Positions 9,892-19,206 of a stretch of DNA of 64,000 bases are shown piece after piece. The position numbers and the translations under genes are program-made. Within the stretch, counting starts at the first letter, position 1. The number at the start of each line of letters is the position of its first letter. The stretch covers positions 124,001 to 188,000 of the forward strand of contig CAVZQE010000001.1 of assembly GCA_963777325.1 (NCBI GenBank), in the 5' to 3' direction. The notes under the pieces were generated by a model that saw only the letters and a list, made by a program, of their open reading frames with translations, did no database searches and was not told where the DNA came from. This DNA is from JAFAXA01 sp963777325. Lineage in GTDB: Bacteria > Pseudomonadota > Alphaproteobacteria > Acetobacterales > Acetobacteraceae.

Positions 9892-10818
9892 TCAGCTATG
9901 CGTGAGCACCGGGGTCGCCATCGAGGATTGCGCCAGCTGCACGGCCCCTGAGCCGACGGAGCCTGACGTCGAAATGATCGTATCCTGGCCTGACTGCGCC
10001 ACCGCGAAACCCATGCCGGCGGCGCTGCCGACATGAAGCGACGCGACGATCTTGCCGTGGTCGAGCAGGGTCAACACGCCGCCCGCATAGCTCGCTGATG
10101 TCGGCGCTGTGTTCTTCAGCACGAGGCTCGCGAACGGATCCTCGGCGATGGAGCCAAGGAATTTTGACGGCTGGTCGAGCGTGAGCGTGCTGCTCGAATG
10201 CACGTTGACATGCTCGCCCGCCGAAACGCCGCTCTCGAATGTCACATGCGCGGCCGCGAACTTGCCTCGGCTCAGGTCGAACGTGCCGGAGCCGCTGACG
10301 GGGACCGCGAAGTCCGCCGTGCCGCCAATGTCGGTGAAACGCCCGTCGTTGACGAAGGCGCTGTGCGCGCCGCCGCTCACCGTGACCGAGCTGGAACCCT
10401 GCTCCAACGCGCTTCCCGTCAGCACGAAGCTGGCGTTCGGCGACAGACCGATCCGCAGGCTCCCCGGAATGCCGATCGCGGCCGGATCGGTTGTACCGAT
10501 TGCGAGACTGCCGCTCTCGACCACATGGCCGGATACCGCGAAAGCGGCGTAGCGGGTCGGATATGGACCGGATGCCGGCCCGCTCGGCGCGTGCAGGGAG
10601 ACGGTCCCGAGATTGACGTCCTGCAGCACGAGATCGGGAGAGCTCAGCGGCTGATCCGATCCGACATCGATGGTAACAGACGAAGAATCCGCCGAGCTGG
10701 CGTGAACGACGCCAGACTTGATGATGGCCGTGTCCCCGGGGTGCGGGGCGCCGGAAGGAGTCCAATGCGTTGCATTGCCAAAATTACTGTTGGAGCCGTC
10801 CCATGTGCGTGCGGTCAC
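9892..10818 (-). CDS. Beta-rich, probably exported repeat-like protein
   Basis: This 308-residue protein is rich in Gly, Ser, Thr and Val with alternating patterns (SGSGTFDLSRGKFAAAHVTF, SVTVSGGAHSAFVNDGRF), as in beta-helical or adhesin-like secreted proteins. GTG at 10818 is chosen because a GGGAGG ribosome site lies just upstream and the product then opens with TARTWDGSNSNFGNATHW, a plausible module start; the frame continues upstream without support. No signal peptide or autotransporter barrel is visible, so any export would be by another route such as type I secretion. It lies among polysaccharide genes. The function is unknown. Confidence 0.65.
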   Translation of the reverse strand: MTARTWDGSNSNFGNATHWTPSGAPHPGDTAIIKSGVVHASSADSSSVTIDVGSDQPLSSPDLVLQDVNLGTVSLHAPSGPASGPYPTRYAAFAVSGHVVESGSLAIGTTDPAAIGIPGSLRIGLSPNASFVLTGSALEQGSSSVTVSGGAHSAFVNDGRFTDIGGTADFAVPVSGSGTFDLSRGKFAAAHVTFESGVSAGEHVNVHSSSTLTLDQPSKFLGSIAEDPFASLVLKNTAPTSASYAGGVLTLLDHGKIVASLHVGSAAGMGFAVAQSGQDTIISTSGSVGSGAVQLAQSSMATPVLTHS

Positions 10819-11114
10819 TCGAGCCTCCCGTGAGAAAGCGCTGCCTATGTTGCGCCTCCGGACGGACTCTAAAACCCACAGTTGCGTGCGGTCAAGGTAA
10901 GTTTGATCGCAAAACGAGCAAATCTGAACGCTTTCCAACTTTCGGAAGAAGACCGCAAACCTTTGCTGCCAAAGGCGCTGGCGTTATCGGCCGCGTCCCC
11001 GACTGTATCTCGACCCGGCGAAGCGGGCTGATCCTCTCATCTTCGTGATATTCACGGTCGCCACCTTTGGCCCGGGCGGCTGGCAAAGAAGTGAGGCAGA
11101 GCGGCGCGCGCGGC

Positions 11115-12134
11115 ATGTTACGGGCTTGCTCATCAGCGCCGGTCACCATCAGCGTCGCGCACTGGATCTGGCACGGCCTGCGCGCGGGGAACATGGCGCT
11201 GCCGACCGCCGCCAATCCCAGGATCGAGACGGGCGGTCTGTGCGGCGAAAGCAAGTCGGCGATCCTCGACAGTGTGCGCGGGGCCTCGCGCGAGTTGGTC
11301 GCTCCCTACGCGACCCTCGTCGCCGCCGGTGCCGACATGCAGGAAGCCGAGCGTATCGCCTTGCGACTCAGCTGGTCGCTCGTGTCAAGCCCGATATCGG
11401 CTGCAACGGCACCCGGCGTCAGGCTTGTAGGCGGCCGGGCGCGGCTGCAGCAGACCCTCGCCGCCTATCCACGCGGCGTCCGGGTGCTCCAGGTATACGC
11501 ACCCGGTCCGGGCGAGGCGCGCGTGTTCTACATCCGCCATCCCGACGCGGCGCATGGCCCGATCACCTCGCTCACCCTGACATCCCCGCCCGTCGTCATC
11601 GGAGACGGCCGGTCGACGATACGGGCGCTGCTAATGGCGCACCCGCGCGCGGGGCGCACGCCCAGCCTGTTCCTGCCCCATTTCGGCGACCGGCTGGGGG
11701 AGATCCCCGCGCGTGATATTGTCGTTGCGCTCGTATTTACCGGCAACCACTGCAAGGGCTCGGTGTTCCGGGATGGCGCGCACCTGATCACCGCCGCCCT
11801 CACCCGCCGCATCGACGCCTTCGCCCGCGACACCCCGGACTTTCATTTCGGCGCATCGACCTGCGCTGCCGGTCCGAGGAGGGGTTGCGCGCGTGGACGC
11901 CTCACGGTTTTCGAGGTCAACGGAGTCGGCTCGGAGGCGACGGACGTCTGGGAGCCCGCCTGCTCGCTGCGGGACGCCTGTGCCGCGCGGTTCGCGCACT
12001 ACCGGGCGGCCTGGGAGATCGGCCGCGCCATGCGCGCGCGCGGCGGCTGGCCGGCCAGCTTACGGGAGCTCTACCGCGCCTGGACCCGGCAGCGGAGCCT
12101 GATCGCGTCCTACCCCATAACGACTAAAATATAA
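11115..12134 (+). CDS. ATP-grasp-like ligase, with a probable double frameshift
   Basis: The 339-residue product resembles ATP-grasp carboxylate-amine ligases of the D-Ala-D-Ala-ligase fold. HWIWHGLRAGNMALPTAANP and ETGGLCGESKS open it, PPVVIGDGRSTIRALL is central, and TVFEVNGVGSEATDVW carries the metal-binding Glu/Asn. Between about 11850 and 11905 the annotated frame reads an unlikely Cys/Arg-rich peptide, while the next frame reads RIDLRCRSEEGLRAWTPHGF, which fits the family. One missing and one extra base would explain this. The start (ATG 11115, or a TTG at 11067) is uncertain. It sits directly before the flippase, so a role in surface glycan or peptide modification is inferred. Confidence 0.6.
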   Translation: MLRACSSAPVTISVAHWIWHGLRAGNMALPTAANPRIETGGLCGESKSAILDSVRGASRELVAPYATLVAAGADMQEAERIALRLSWSLVSSPISAATAPGVRLVGGRARLQQTLAAYPRGVRVLQVYAPGPGEARVFYIRHPDAAHGPITSLTLTSPPVVIGDGRSTIRALLMAHPRAGRTPSLFLPHFGDRLGEIPARDIVVALVFTGNHCKGSVFRDGAHLITAALTRRIDAFARDTPDFHFGASTCAAGPRRGCARGRLTVFEVNGVGSEATDVWEPACSLRDACAARFAHYRAAWEIGRAMRARGGWPASLRELYRAWTRQRSLIASYPITTKI

Positions 12135-12219
12135 GCGGGCGTTTTGCACGGTCGGCACTCTCTTCATCTAGCCGGAACCAATTTCGGCAAGACTGGCCCA
12201 TAAGGGCGGACCTGACGAA

Positions 12220-13734
12220 GTGCGACCCGCGCCGCCCGGTGCGGACGAGGAGACTCCCGAATTGTCTGTTCGACGCGGCCTGGCCTGGATGAGCTTGTCC
12301 CAGGGCGGATTCTTCCTGCTTCAATTCGGCGGGTCGGTGGTGCTGGCCCGGCTGCTGACGCCCTACGAAATGGGCGTCTACGCGGTCGCGGCGGCGATCA
12401 CGGGCGTCCTCAGCGCCATCCAGGCGTTCGGCCTCGCGGGTTTCGTCGTGCGCGAGCATGATCTGTCCCCGGAACTCCTCGCCAGCACCTTTACCGTGAA
12501 CGCCGGACTCGCCGCGCTGCTGTCGGCGGCCGTCGCCGCGCTCAGCACGTTCGGCGGGCATTTCCTGCACGAACCCGGCGTGCAGCAGGTCATGCTCGTG
12601 CTGGCCCTGCTGCCGCCGCTCGGCGCGTTCGAGTTCGTGCCGTCCACCAGCCTGGAACGAAGGGGGCGGTTCAAGGCGATCGCCCTCGTCAGCCTGGCGC
12701 GCATGCTCTCGGCGACCTCCCTCACTGTCGGTCTGGCATTCGCCGGCTTCAGCTACATGAGCATTGCCTATGGCAACCTGGCCGGCGCCGTCGTCAGCCT
12801 CGCCTGCTTCAATGTCGCCGGACGCCGGCATGTCAGCCTCCGCCTGAGCCTCGCGGAGTGGCGGCGGATTACCCGGTTCGGGTTCCAGATGATGGCGATC
12901 TCGGGCGTGAACGCGATGTCCGGCCGGGCCGCCGAGTTCCTCATGGGCCGGCTGCTCGGCCTGAGCGCGCTCGGCCTCTATTCCCGCGCTTCGAGCCTGA
13001 ACGGCCTGCTCTGGGACAATATCCATCTCGTCATCGGCCGCGTGGTGTTCGTCGATCTCGCTGACCTGCGCCGCCGGGGCGTGTCGCTGCGGGCAGGCTA
13101 CCTGCGCACGGTGGAAACCGTCACCGCCCTGCTCTGGCCGGCCTTTGCCGGCTTCGCCGTGCTCGCGGCCCCGCTGATCGAGACCGTGTACGGCGAGAGA
13201 TGGATCGGGGCGGCACGGCCTCTCAGCCTGCTCTCGGTCGCCGCCATCGTGCTGGTGTCGATTACGATGACGTGGGAGATCTTCGTCGTCTGCCACGAGA
13301 CGGGGCGGCAGGCGCGGTTCGAGGTGTTCCGGGCGGCGGCCGGACTCGCGTTGTTCGCGGGCGGCTGTTTGGTCAGCCTGACCGGAGCCGCGCTCGCCCG
13401 CGTCGGCGAGGCGGTCTTCTCGCTGTTCCTGTATCGGCCGCATCTTGAGCGCATGACGGAGACGACGCTCGGCGACTTTCTGCCGTTGTACGCGCGCAGC
13501 GCGGCGCTGACCGGGGTCGCGATCGCGCCCTCGGTCCTGCTGATGACCGCGCATGGCTGGTCCGCGCACACGCCTTTCCTGCAGGTGCTGGCGGCGACCG
13601 TGGCCGGGGTGGCGGGGTGGCTGCTCGGACTGCGGCTGCTCGGACATCCGCTGCTGCCGGAGTTGCTCAAGGGCGTCGCCGTGTTGAGGCGAGGCGGCTA
13701 TCCCGGCCGTTCGGCGAGAGACACGCCCGTCTGA
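12220..13734 (+). CDS. Polysaccharide flippase, MVF/PST type (Wzx-like)
   Basis: This 504-residue integral membrane protein has about 12 to 14 hydrophobic segments and the N-terminal signature of the oligosaccharide flippase group (GGSVVLARLLTPYEMGVYAV, then AFGLAGFVVRE). Members move undecaprenyl-linked saccharide units across the inner membrane. The GTG start at 12220 has only a weak AGGGCGGA ribosome site, and a later start is possible. It follows the ATP-grasp gene by 85 bases, and its glycosyltransferase neighbours support a role in capsule, O-antigen or exopolysaccharide assembly. Confidence 0.88.
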   Translation: MRPAPPGADEETPELSVRRGLAWMSLSQGGFFLLQFGGSVVLARLLTPYEMGVYAVAAAITGVLSAIQAFGLAGFVVREHDLSPELLASTFTVNAGLAALLSAAVAALSTFGGHFLHEPGVQQVMLVLALLPPLGAFEFVPSTSLERRGRFKAIALVSLARMLSATSLTVGLAFAGFSYMSIAYGNLAGAVVSLACFNVAGRRHVSLRLSLAEWRRITRFGFQMMAISGVNAMSGRAAEFLMGRLLGLSALGLYSRASSLNGLLWDNIHLVIGRVVFVDLADLRRRGVSLRAGYLRTVETVTALLWPAFAGFAVLAAPLIETVYGERWIGAARPLSLLSVAAIVLVSITMTWEIFVVCHETGRQARFEVFRAAAGLALFAGGCLVSLTGAALARVGEAVFSLFLYRPHLERMTETTLGDFLPLYARSAALTGVAIAPSVLLMTAHGWSAHTPFLQVLAATVAGVAGWLLGLRLLGHPLLPELLKGVAVLRRGGYPGRSARDTPV

Positions 13735-13869
13735 ACACGCCTCGCGCCTGTATGCGCCGACGATGGGCCAGATTGCGTCCCAAACGGGTTTTCCGCAAGC
13801 AGGCTGACGCTGCCGGTTAGGGACAGAGACCAAAGGGCGGCGCTTCCTTACAGCCCCGGGGGATGTAGC

Positions 13870-14690
13870 GTGGTCCAGGCTTGCGGCGATGCGGCACCGC
13901 GCGAGGTTGTCCTGCTCCGGTTGAGCAAGTTCGACGACGCCGCCCGCTCATTTGCTGCCCGGATCGCAAACGAGAGCTGCCGGAAGCTCGTGTGCCTGGT
14001 CGACGAGCGCAAGGGGCCGATCGACGCGTCGCCGTACGGGAAAGTGTCGGTGACCAGAAGCGCGTGCCGCGACCTCAGCCTGTACTGCCCGGACGATTTC
14101 GCTTGGCGATGCAGCGATTACGGGCTTTATCTCGCCCAAGCAATATCCGGACCCGCCCCGCTTCTGGCTGATCGAGTTCGACGTGCGCATCTCCGGCCGG
14201 AGTCTCGGCGACTTTTTCGCTTTTTTCTCCGGCTCGGAAGACGTGGACCTGCCAGCATCGCGGTACACGCCCACTGATCGTAACTGGTACTGGCGTCACA
14301 CGATGGCGGATTCGTGCGTCAGCGTGTATCCTGTTTGTTTGCCATCCTGCGCGTCTCTTCCACCGCCATTGATCGGCTGCTCACGGACAGGAGAGAGCTT
14401 TCGAGAAAGCGAAGCCGCCGCAAGCAATGGCCGAACGACGAGAGCTTCGTCGCGACAACTCTTGCAAAGAGCGGGTTCGTGGTTCGAGACCTCAACAGCT
14501 TCGGGCAGACGCTGTATAGCGAAGAGACGATGTCGTTCTTCGGACCGCGACAGGGTGAAGCCCTCGGGCTGGAGAATGCCGACGTCCGTCTCTATCACCC
14601 GGTCCTGTTCGGCGCCGACTATAACTCCAAGATAGAGCGCCTAGAACGGATGGCGCGCGGAGAAAATCGCTTCAGACGCTACGGACAAAA
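13870..14690 (+). pseudogene. Glycosyltransferase-like gene broken by frameshifts
   Basis: Protein-like segments continue across three frames: REVVLLRLSKFDDAARSF to CSDYGLYLAQAI (to about 14145), then FWLIEFDVRISGRSLGDFF and RYTPTDRNWYWRH (about 14160-14300), then VVRDLNSFGQTLYSEETMSF and DVRLYHPVLFGADYNSKIE (to about 14640). The WLIEFDVRI element looks like a GT-A acidic motif, and the final part resembles nucleotide-sugar enzymes, but I cannot name a family. Frame changes near 14150 and 14310 leave no intact reading frame. The 3' end is uncertain. Confidence 0.45.
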
Positions 14691-14777
14691 AAATCATCAG
14701 GGGAATCAGGCTTCCGTTCAGGTGAACAATCACGCCCGGACAGCTGACAAGGCCCTCGCATCGCGTTCTGGCCGAGA

Positions 14778-15605
14778 TCAAAAAGCCCTTACGACACGCA
14801 TGTCAACGAACAGATCTTCTTGTTTCCGCTGGATTCCACTTTTGGCAAGGAATTCCCGGGCCTCCTTTACGGCCGGCTCAACGCTATAGGTTCTCGCAAC
14901 CTCCCTCAGATGCTCGATCGGAGTGGCATCCACGATTCCCATCGACATGCCATGCTGCTCCGCGATCACTGACCACGATACGTCTATTCCCCACGCCCAG
15001 CGAAGCGGCGGGAAGGGCACCACGAAAGGAATGATGTCGCGGTGAAACGCCGTGACTGGGCCACACTCCACAAACTTGGTCGCGCGCGCGAGGGTGTTCC
15101 ATTTCCGATAGTTGAAGGTGAACGTCGCGTAGGAGAGGCAGCGATGGGCCGGCTGCGCGACCTTGAGATGCATCGCCTCGGCAATGTAAAGGAAGTCATC
15201 GAGGAACGACGGAGGAAACGCAACGTCGTCATCGGTCACGATGAGCCAGTCGAACTCGCTCAGATCATGCGACTGCAATGCGTGATTGATGTTGTCGAAC
15301 TTGCCGCGCGCGCCCATCGGAGCCACGCAGGTGGATACGCGATGACGCGATTCGCTGATCTTGGCGAGCACGTGCTGCAGATCCTGGGCACGGGCCGGCA
15401 CCTCGACAGCCGCCACCAGCACCTTGCGCTCTGGCAACGAGCGCGCCTTGCACCTGACGGCGCCCATCTCGGACGCGATCCGAAGATCGAACAGGGGATC
15501 GAAAAAGCCGGCGATCCGGCGGCGCTGCCAGAAGTGCTTCTGAGGAAGCTCGGAATCGAAAAGATCGGTTTCCATATAGGCTCTCGGTCGTAGATTGCCC
15601 GACAC
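14778..15605 (-). CDS. Glycosyltransferase-like protein (GT-A fold)
   Basis: This 275-residue cytoplasmic protein has the acidic nucleotide-sugar site WLIVTDDDVAFP near residue 145 and a substrate-pocket segment FVECGPVTAFHRDIIPFVVP near 195. WAWGIDVSWSVIAEQHG follows. These are hallmarks of GT2-like enzymes and the related DUF707-type proteins. It is transcribed toward the broken gene at 13.9-14.7 kb and ends about 90 bases from its last recognisable piece. It appears intact, unlike its neighbour. The transferred sugar is unknown. Confidence 0.72.
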   Translation of the reverse strand: MSGNLRPRAYMETDLFDSELPQKHFWQRRRIAGFFDPLFDLRIASEMGAVRCKARSLPERKVLVAAVEVPARAQDLQHVLAKISESRHRVSTCVAPMGARGKFDNINHALQSHDLSEFDWLIVTDDDVAFPPSFLDDFLYIAEAMHLKVAQPAHRCLSYATFTFNYRKWNTLARATKFVECGPVTAFHRDIIPFVVPFPPLRWAWGIDVSWSVIAEQHGMSMGIVDATPIEHLREVARTYSVEPAVKEAREFLAKSGIQRKQEDLFVDMRVVRAF

Positions 15606-16207
15606 TCAAACTACCAGGCTCATACCACACGTCTGCGGCACAGCAAATCAGCCCTGCCAAAGCTGACCTCGAACCGGTTGGGCCGTCAGCAGCAGAAACC
15701 CGCTTCGTCGCCGCCGCCGTGGTGTTCCTTGCGGGGCTGCGTAGGCCCTTGAACCGCAATAACCATGCCCGTCCGATCAAATGCGCTTGAGGTCTCGCGT
15801 CCGCTCCGGACTGCTTGGGCCCGGGCGGCAAATGTCATCCTTTTGACACAGGGTCGCCCGGAAATGTATCCGGCACATCAACAGTCGACGGATTACATGG
15901 ACGCGACGACATCTATAGTGATTGGTGCGGTCCCTGGCGATGGAGTCGACAGCTTAGCCGATGCGTTCTCTGTTTTACATGCGTTCGCGTGGCCATCCAG
16001 CCGCTTCCGCTCAACTGGCGACCCGTCCAGGCCTCCGGACCAGAGTGGGAGAGCGCAATCGTGGGCCTGCATCTCGCCGAGCCAGCCGATCATACCCGAC
16101 CGGGATCGCCGCCACTGTCGCGCAGCGATCTGTCCAGGGGCTAAGTTAATGGTTTCGTTACGGTCGGAGTGCTGCTATCCACAAGGCAGGCTGCGTCAGA
16201 GGAACTC
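15606..16207. other. Gap without a supportable gene
   Basis: About 600 bases with short open frames in all phases but none with convincing protein character. Frame pieces such as TTSIVIGAVPGDGVDSLADA (near 15905-15965) could be remnants of a lost gene. The stretch is less GC-rich than the surroundings in places and should hold the promoters of the divergent genes at 15605 (minus) and 16208 (plus). I see no clear promoter or operator. Confidence 0.4.
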
Positions 16208-17311
16208 ATGGACAGCGCGACGGAAATCGGGGTACTTTCGCCGCCGGTGCCCCGTAGCGGCCCCATAGGGGACGGCGACGCCGTGCTCGTCTCCATCGTG
16301 ATGCCGGCCTTCAACGCGCAGTCCTATATCGGGGCGGCGATCGCCTCGGCGCAGGCCCAGACGGAGGCCCGGATTGAAATCCTGGTCGTCGACGACGGGT
16401 CGACCGACCGGACCGGGGACATCGTCAAGGCTGCGGCCGAGGGGGATGCGCGGATCCGATATATCCGGATGGAGGTCAACGGCGGCCCCGCCGCGGCCCG
16501 CAACCGGGCCCTCGCGCTGGCCCAGGGCGACTGGATCGCCCTCCTCGACGCCGATGACCGCTTCCACCCGCGCCGGCTCGAGCGTCTGATTGCGCTCGCC
16601 GGGCGGACAGGCGCCGACATCGTGTCGGACAACCTGCTCGTCTGCCATCCGGCCGGGGATGCGCCCGATTCTGTAATGATCCCGCATCAGCAGCTCGCTG
16701 AAGACACGCTGCTATCGATGACGACCTTCATCGAGGGCAATATCGGCAGCCGAAGATATCCCCGCTGCAGCTACGGCTTCATGCAGCCGCTGTTCCGCCG
16801 CGAGTTCCTGGAAGCCAACAGCATCGTCTACGATGAGCGGAACCGGTTTTCCGAAGATTTTCTGTTCTATATCGAGTGCCTGGCGCGCGGCGCGAAGTGG
16901 TGGGTGACCCCGGAGCCGATGTACTTCTACACTATTCGCAAAGGATCACTCACCGAGCAGCAATCCTCGGCCGATCTGATGCGTCTTCGAAGCGCCGCGC
17001 ATAAAATGCTGGCCGACCCCGAAACGGCGCTCGATCCCTTGCTCTTCCGCGCGCTGCGCCGGCATTGCAGCAAGATTGACCGCAATTACTATTATCGGGC
17101 GTTCACTGACGCCGTCAAAGCTCGGAGACTTGGGGACGCGGCACAGTTGCTGTTCGAGAGCGGGGCGAGCCTCAATCACGTGCTCCGGGAGAGTCTGCGG
17201 CAGGCACCGGTGATTTGCGGAAAGGCGCTGCGCGGTGGCTACTGGCGGAAGGCAACGCCGGCCCTGGTCTCGATCCGGCGCACCTTCGGGTCGGGCAACA
17301 CCAGCCCCTGA
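16208..17311 (+). CDS. Family 2 glycosyltransferase
   Basis: This is a 367-residue GT2 enzyme of the polysaccharide region. The N-terminal GT-A domain has VSIVMPAFNAQSYIGAAI, the nucleotide-binding ILVVDDGSTDRTGDIV and the metal-binding LLDADDRFHPRRLE. FSEDFLFYIECLARGAKWW marks the acceptor side, with the ED pair of this family. ATG 16208 is chosen as the start closest to the domain; the frame opens 39 bases earlier. It reads toward the PIG-L gene and ends 13 bases from its convergent stop. Confidence 0.9.
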   Translation: MDSATEIGVLSPPVPRSGPIGDGDAVLVSIVMPAFNAQSYIGAAIASAQAQTEARIEILVVDDGSTDRTGDIVKAAAEGDARIRYIRMEVNGGPAAARNRALALAQGDWIALLDADDRFHPRRLERLIALAGRTGADIVSDNLLVCHPAGDAPDSVMIPHQQLAEDTLLSMTTFIEGNIGSRRYPRCSYGFMQPLFRREFLEANSIVYDERNRFSEDFLFYIECLARGAKWWVTPEPMYFYTIRKGSLTEQQSSADLMRLRSAAHKMLADPETALDPLLFRALRRHCSKIDRNYYYRAFTDAVKARRLGDAAQLLFESGASLNHVLRESLRQAPVICGKALRGGYWRKATPALVSIRRTFGSGNTSP

Positions 17312-17323
17312 TTCGCCTCGTGT

Positions 17324-18100
17324 TCAGCTACGCAAGAACGTCTCGTATCGCTGGTCGAAGATCGACCGGAACTCGTGCGACATCGTGAAGCCGCCGGGAT
17401 CGTCGTCGATCAGGCCGGGAATTTGCGAGTGATGGCAGGCCACCGCCCGGCGCTTGGCTTCGAGCCTCGCGCCAATATCGACCCTGAACCCGTCGAGCTC
17501 TCCGCGCGGCAGCCACGTCCTGGCTGACAGCGTCCAGCCCCAGACCGGGTAACACAACAGACGGATACCGGCTGCCGTCGCCACGGCGCGGCCCAGGCGG
17601 TAGGTCGCCAGGTGATCGGGATGCGGGTCATGCCGCCAGGTCGCGCAGACCGTGCCGACGCCCTGGGACCGGGCAAGCCCGGTCAGGGTCGCGGCCGCCC
17701 GGTCGAACGCCGGCCCCCGGTGCGGCGCGCGTCCGTCCGGCAGCCCCAGGAAGGTCAGGCACGAAGACGGCACACCGAGTTCGGCCACGGCCGCCCGGAC
17801 CTCCTCTTCGCGCAACGCTTGCAGCCGCGCCGCCGGATACACCTTCGACTTGGGGTGGCTGGCGGTGCCGTCCGTCACCACGGCGACGAAGACGGCCTGG
17901 CCTCGCGCGCGCGCCTCTGCGATCGCACCGCCGCAACCAAGGCTCTCGTCGTCGGGATGCGGCGCTAGCACCAGAAGCGGTCCCTCCCCGATGAGCGCCT
18001 CCAGACCAGCGACCGGAAGCCCGCGCATTTCCCGTAGAACATCGAGGGCGTTCGTCATCGGCCGGAGGCGGCGCAGAAAGCGGGAGGGTATCAGACGCAT
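17324..18100 (-). CDS. PIG-L/LmbE-family deacetylase
   Basis: This 258-residue zinc-dependent N-deacetylase removes acetyl groups from N-acetyl sugars or related substrates. The metal site is the AxxPDD-type motif VLAPHPDDESLGCGG near residue 48, and the second His motif is WRHDPHPDHLATYRLG near 155. MSHEFRSIFDQRYETF at the end is typical of sugar-modifying members found next to glycosyltransferases. A later Met at residue 15 could be the start. The context supports a role in modifying a surface glycan precursor. Confidence 0.88.
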   Translation of the reverse strand: MRLIPSRFLRRLRPMTNALDVLREMRGLPVAGLEALIGEGPLLVLAPHPDDESLGCGGAIAEARARGQAVFVAVVTDGTASHPKSKVYPAARLQALREEEVRAAVAELGVPSSCLTFLGLPDGRAPHRGPAFDRAAATLTGLARSQGVGTVCATWRHDPHPDHLATYRLGRAVATAAGIRLLCYPVWGWTLSARTWLPRGELDGFRVDIGARLEAKRRAVACHHSQIPGLIDDDPGGFTMSHEFRSIFDQRYETFLRS

Positions 18101-18191
18101 GCGAAGCAGCCTCGATTGATATCAGTGCGATCCTGCATCTCAGATCGTAACATCGAGCCAACGGAAACGGCGCCGACCGGGCGTTCCCCGC

Positions 18192-19058
18192 CTACTTCGC
18201 CGGGAGCCACACGACGACCGCCGCGGGCGCATCACCGACCGAACCGGACCCTCGCTCGATGCGCCATCTGTAGCCGAGCGCCTGGACCGCCTTGCCGAGC
18301 GCACGGGCGGTGCTGTGATCCCGCTCGTCGTAGTAATTGATCGTCGCCACAGCCGGTGCATTACCCTCGGCTTCGGTCCTCACGGCTCCGCCCCCCGAGG
18401 CCGCACCGGCTTGCGCTGCGAGCCGCTGCGCGTCCGTGGCTCCTTCCAGCGAACCTTCGGGGTAATGAATAACGAGCGCCGGCTGAGCCGCTCCGGCCCC
18501 GGCCGCTCCCGCGGCCCGCCTTGCAGGCGCGGGCGCGGCGGGAGCGGTCAACGGCCTGGGCAGGGCCTCCTGAACCGCATCCTGAGACGCAGGTGGCGAG
18601 GGCCGGACTGGCACGGCGGCGCTCGGCTCAGGGCGGGGGGGCAGCGCCTCCGGTAGATGCGTGGTCAAGGCAAGTGCCGGAACCGGGGCGGGCGGGGGTG
18701 CGGGCGTGGTCGGCGCTTCGATTGCCGCACGTCCGGCCTGCGCCGGTCCCCGAACCGCAGGCGGAAGAGGCGGTCCCGCGATGGACAGGGCAATCACACA
18801 ACTCCCGGCCGCCATGAGCAAAACCACCCAGAACGCACCCAGAGAGCGCCATGTGAGCAGCGGGGCGGGCTCGCGCCCCGGCTGGTCAACCGGAACCGGA
18901 ACGCGGGCGTCCCGCGTGGGCGCATCCTGTCCCGGCCTTCGAGCGTGCGCGCTGCCCCTTGCGCGCTCGTCGGCGAGCCGGTCGTAGACCAGATGCAGAG
19001 TGTCGAGTTCGTCTTGTTCGGAGGTATGCAAGAGCGAAAGATCTTCTTTCGAGGGCAT
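18192..19058 (-). CDS. Single-pass membrane protein with Pro/Ala-rich linker
   Basis: The 288-residue protein has a cytoplasmic N-terminus, one membrane helix (AFWVVLLMAAGSCVIALSIA, near residue 105) and a long Pro/Ala/Arg-rich linker. A C-terminal periplasmic domain of about 85 residues contains DHSTARALGKAVQALGYRW, resembling LytR_C-like or SPOR-like folds. The Met at 19058 is preferred because the upstream extension is low in complexity. It lies between the DUF2189 gene and the PIG-L gene, all on the minus strand. A structural role at the envelope is possible; no activity can be assigned. Confidence 0.6.
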   Translation of the reverse strand: MPSKEDLSLLHTSEQDELDTLHLVYDRLADERARGSAHARRPGQDAPTRDARVPVPVDQPGREPAPLLTWRSLGAFWVVLLMAAGSCVIALSIAGPPLPPAVRGPAQAGRAAIEAPTTPAPPPAPVPALALTTHLPEALPPRPEPSAAVPVRPSPPASQDAVQEALPRPLTAPAAPAPARRAAGAAGAGAAQPALVIHYPEGSLEGATDAQRLAAQAGAASGGGAVRTEAEGNAPAVATINYYDERDHSTARALGKAVQALGYRWRIERGSGSVGDAPAAVVVWLPAK

Positions 19059-19206
19059 GCCGGCCACGCTGGGTGACGGCAGAGGGGCCGCTGACAACCC
19101 GCGCGCTGGGAGTGACTTGGTCGGGGCAATCGGCACGTCGCGGCGCGCGTGTCAACCGATCGCGGCCGCTTTCCCGGCCAGCGCCGCCGCGCCGCAGGCG
19201 GGCGGG

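Noticed and set aside
12124..13833. A 569-residue minus-strand frame opposite the flippase
   Set aside because: It is a GC-driven shadow with Arg/Glu/Gln-rich sequence; the plus strand has clear membrane helices and a family signature.
15765..16268. A 167-residue frame in the gap before the GT2 gene
   Set aside because: It overlaps the GT2 start, its end is Arg/Pro-rich and no motif is visible. One internal stretch might be a relic, but this is too weak to call.
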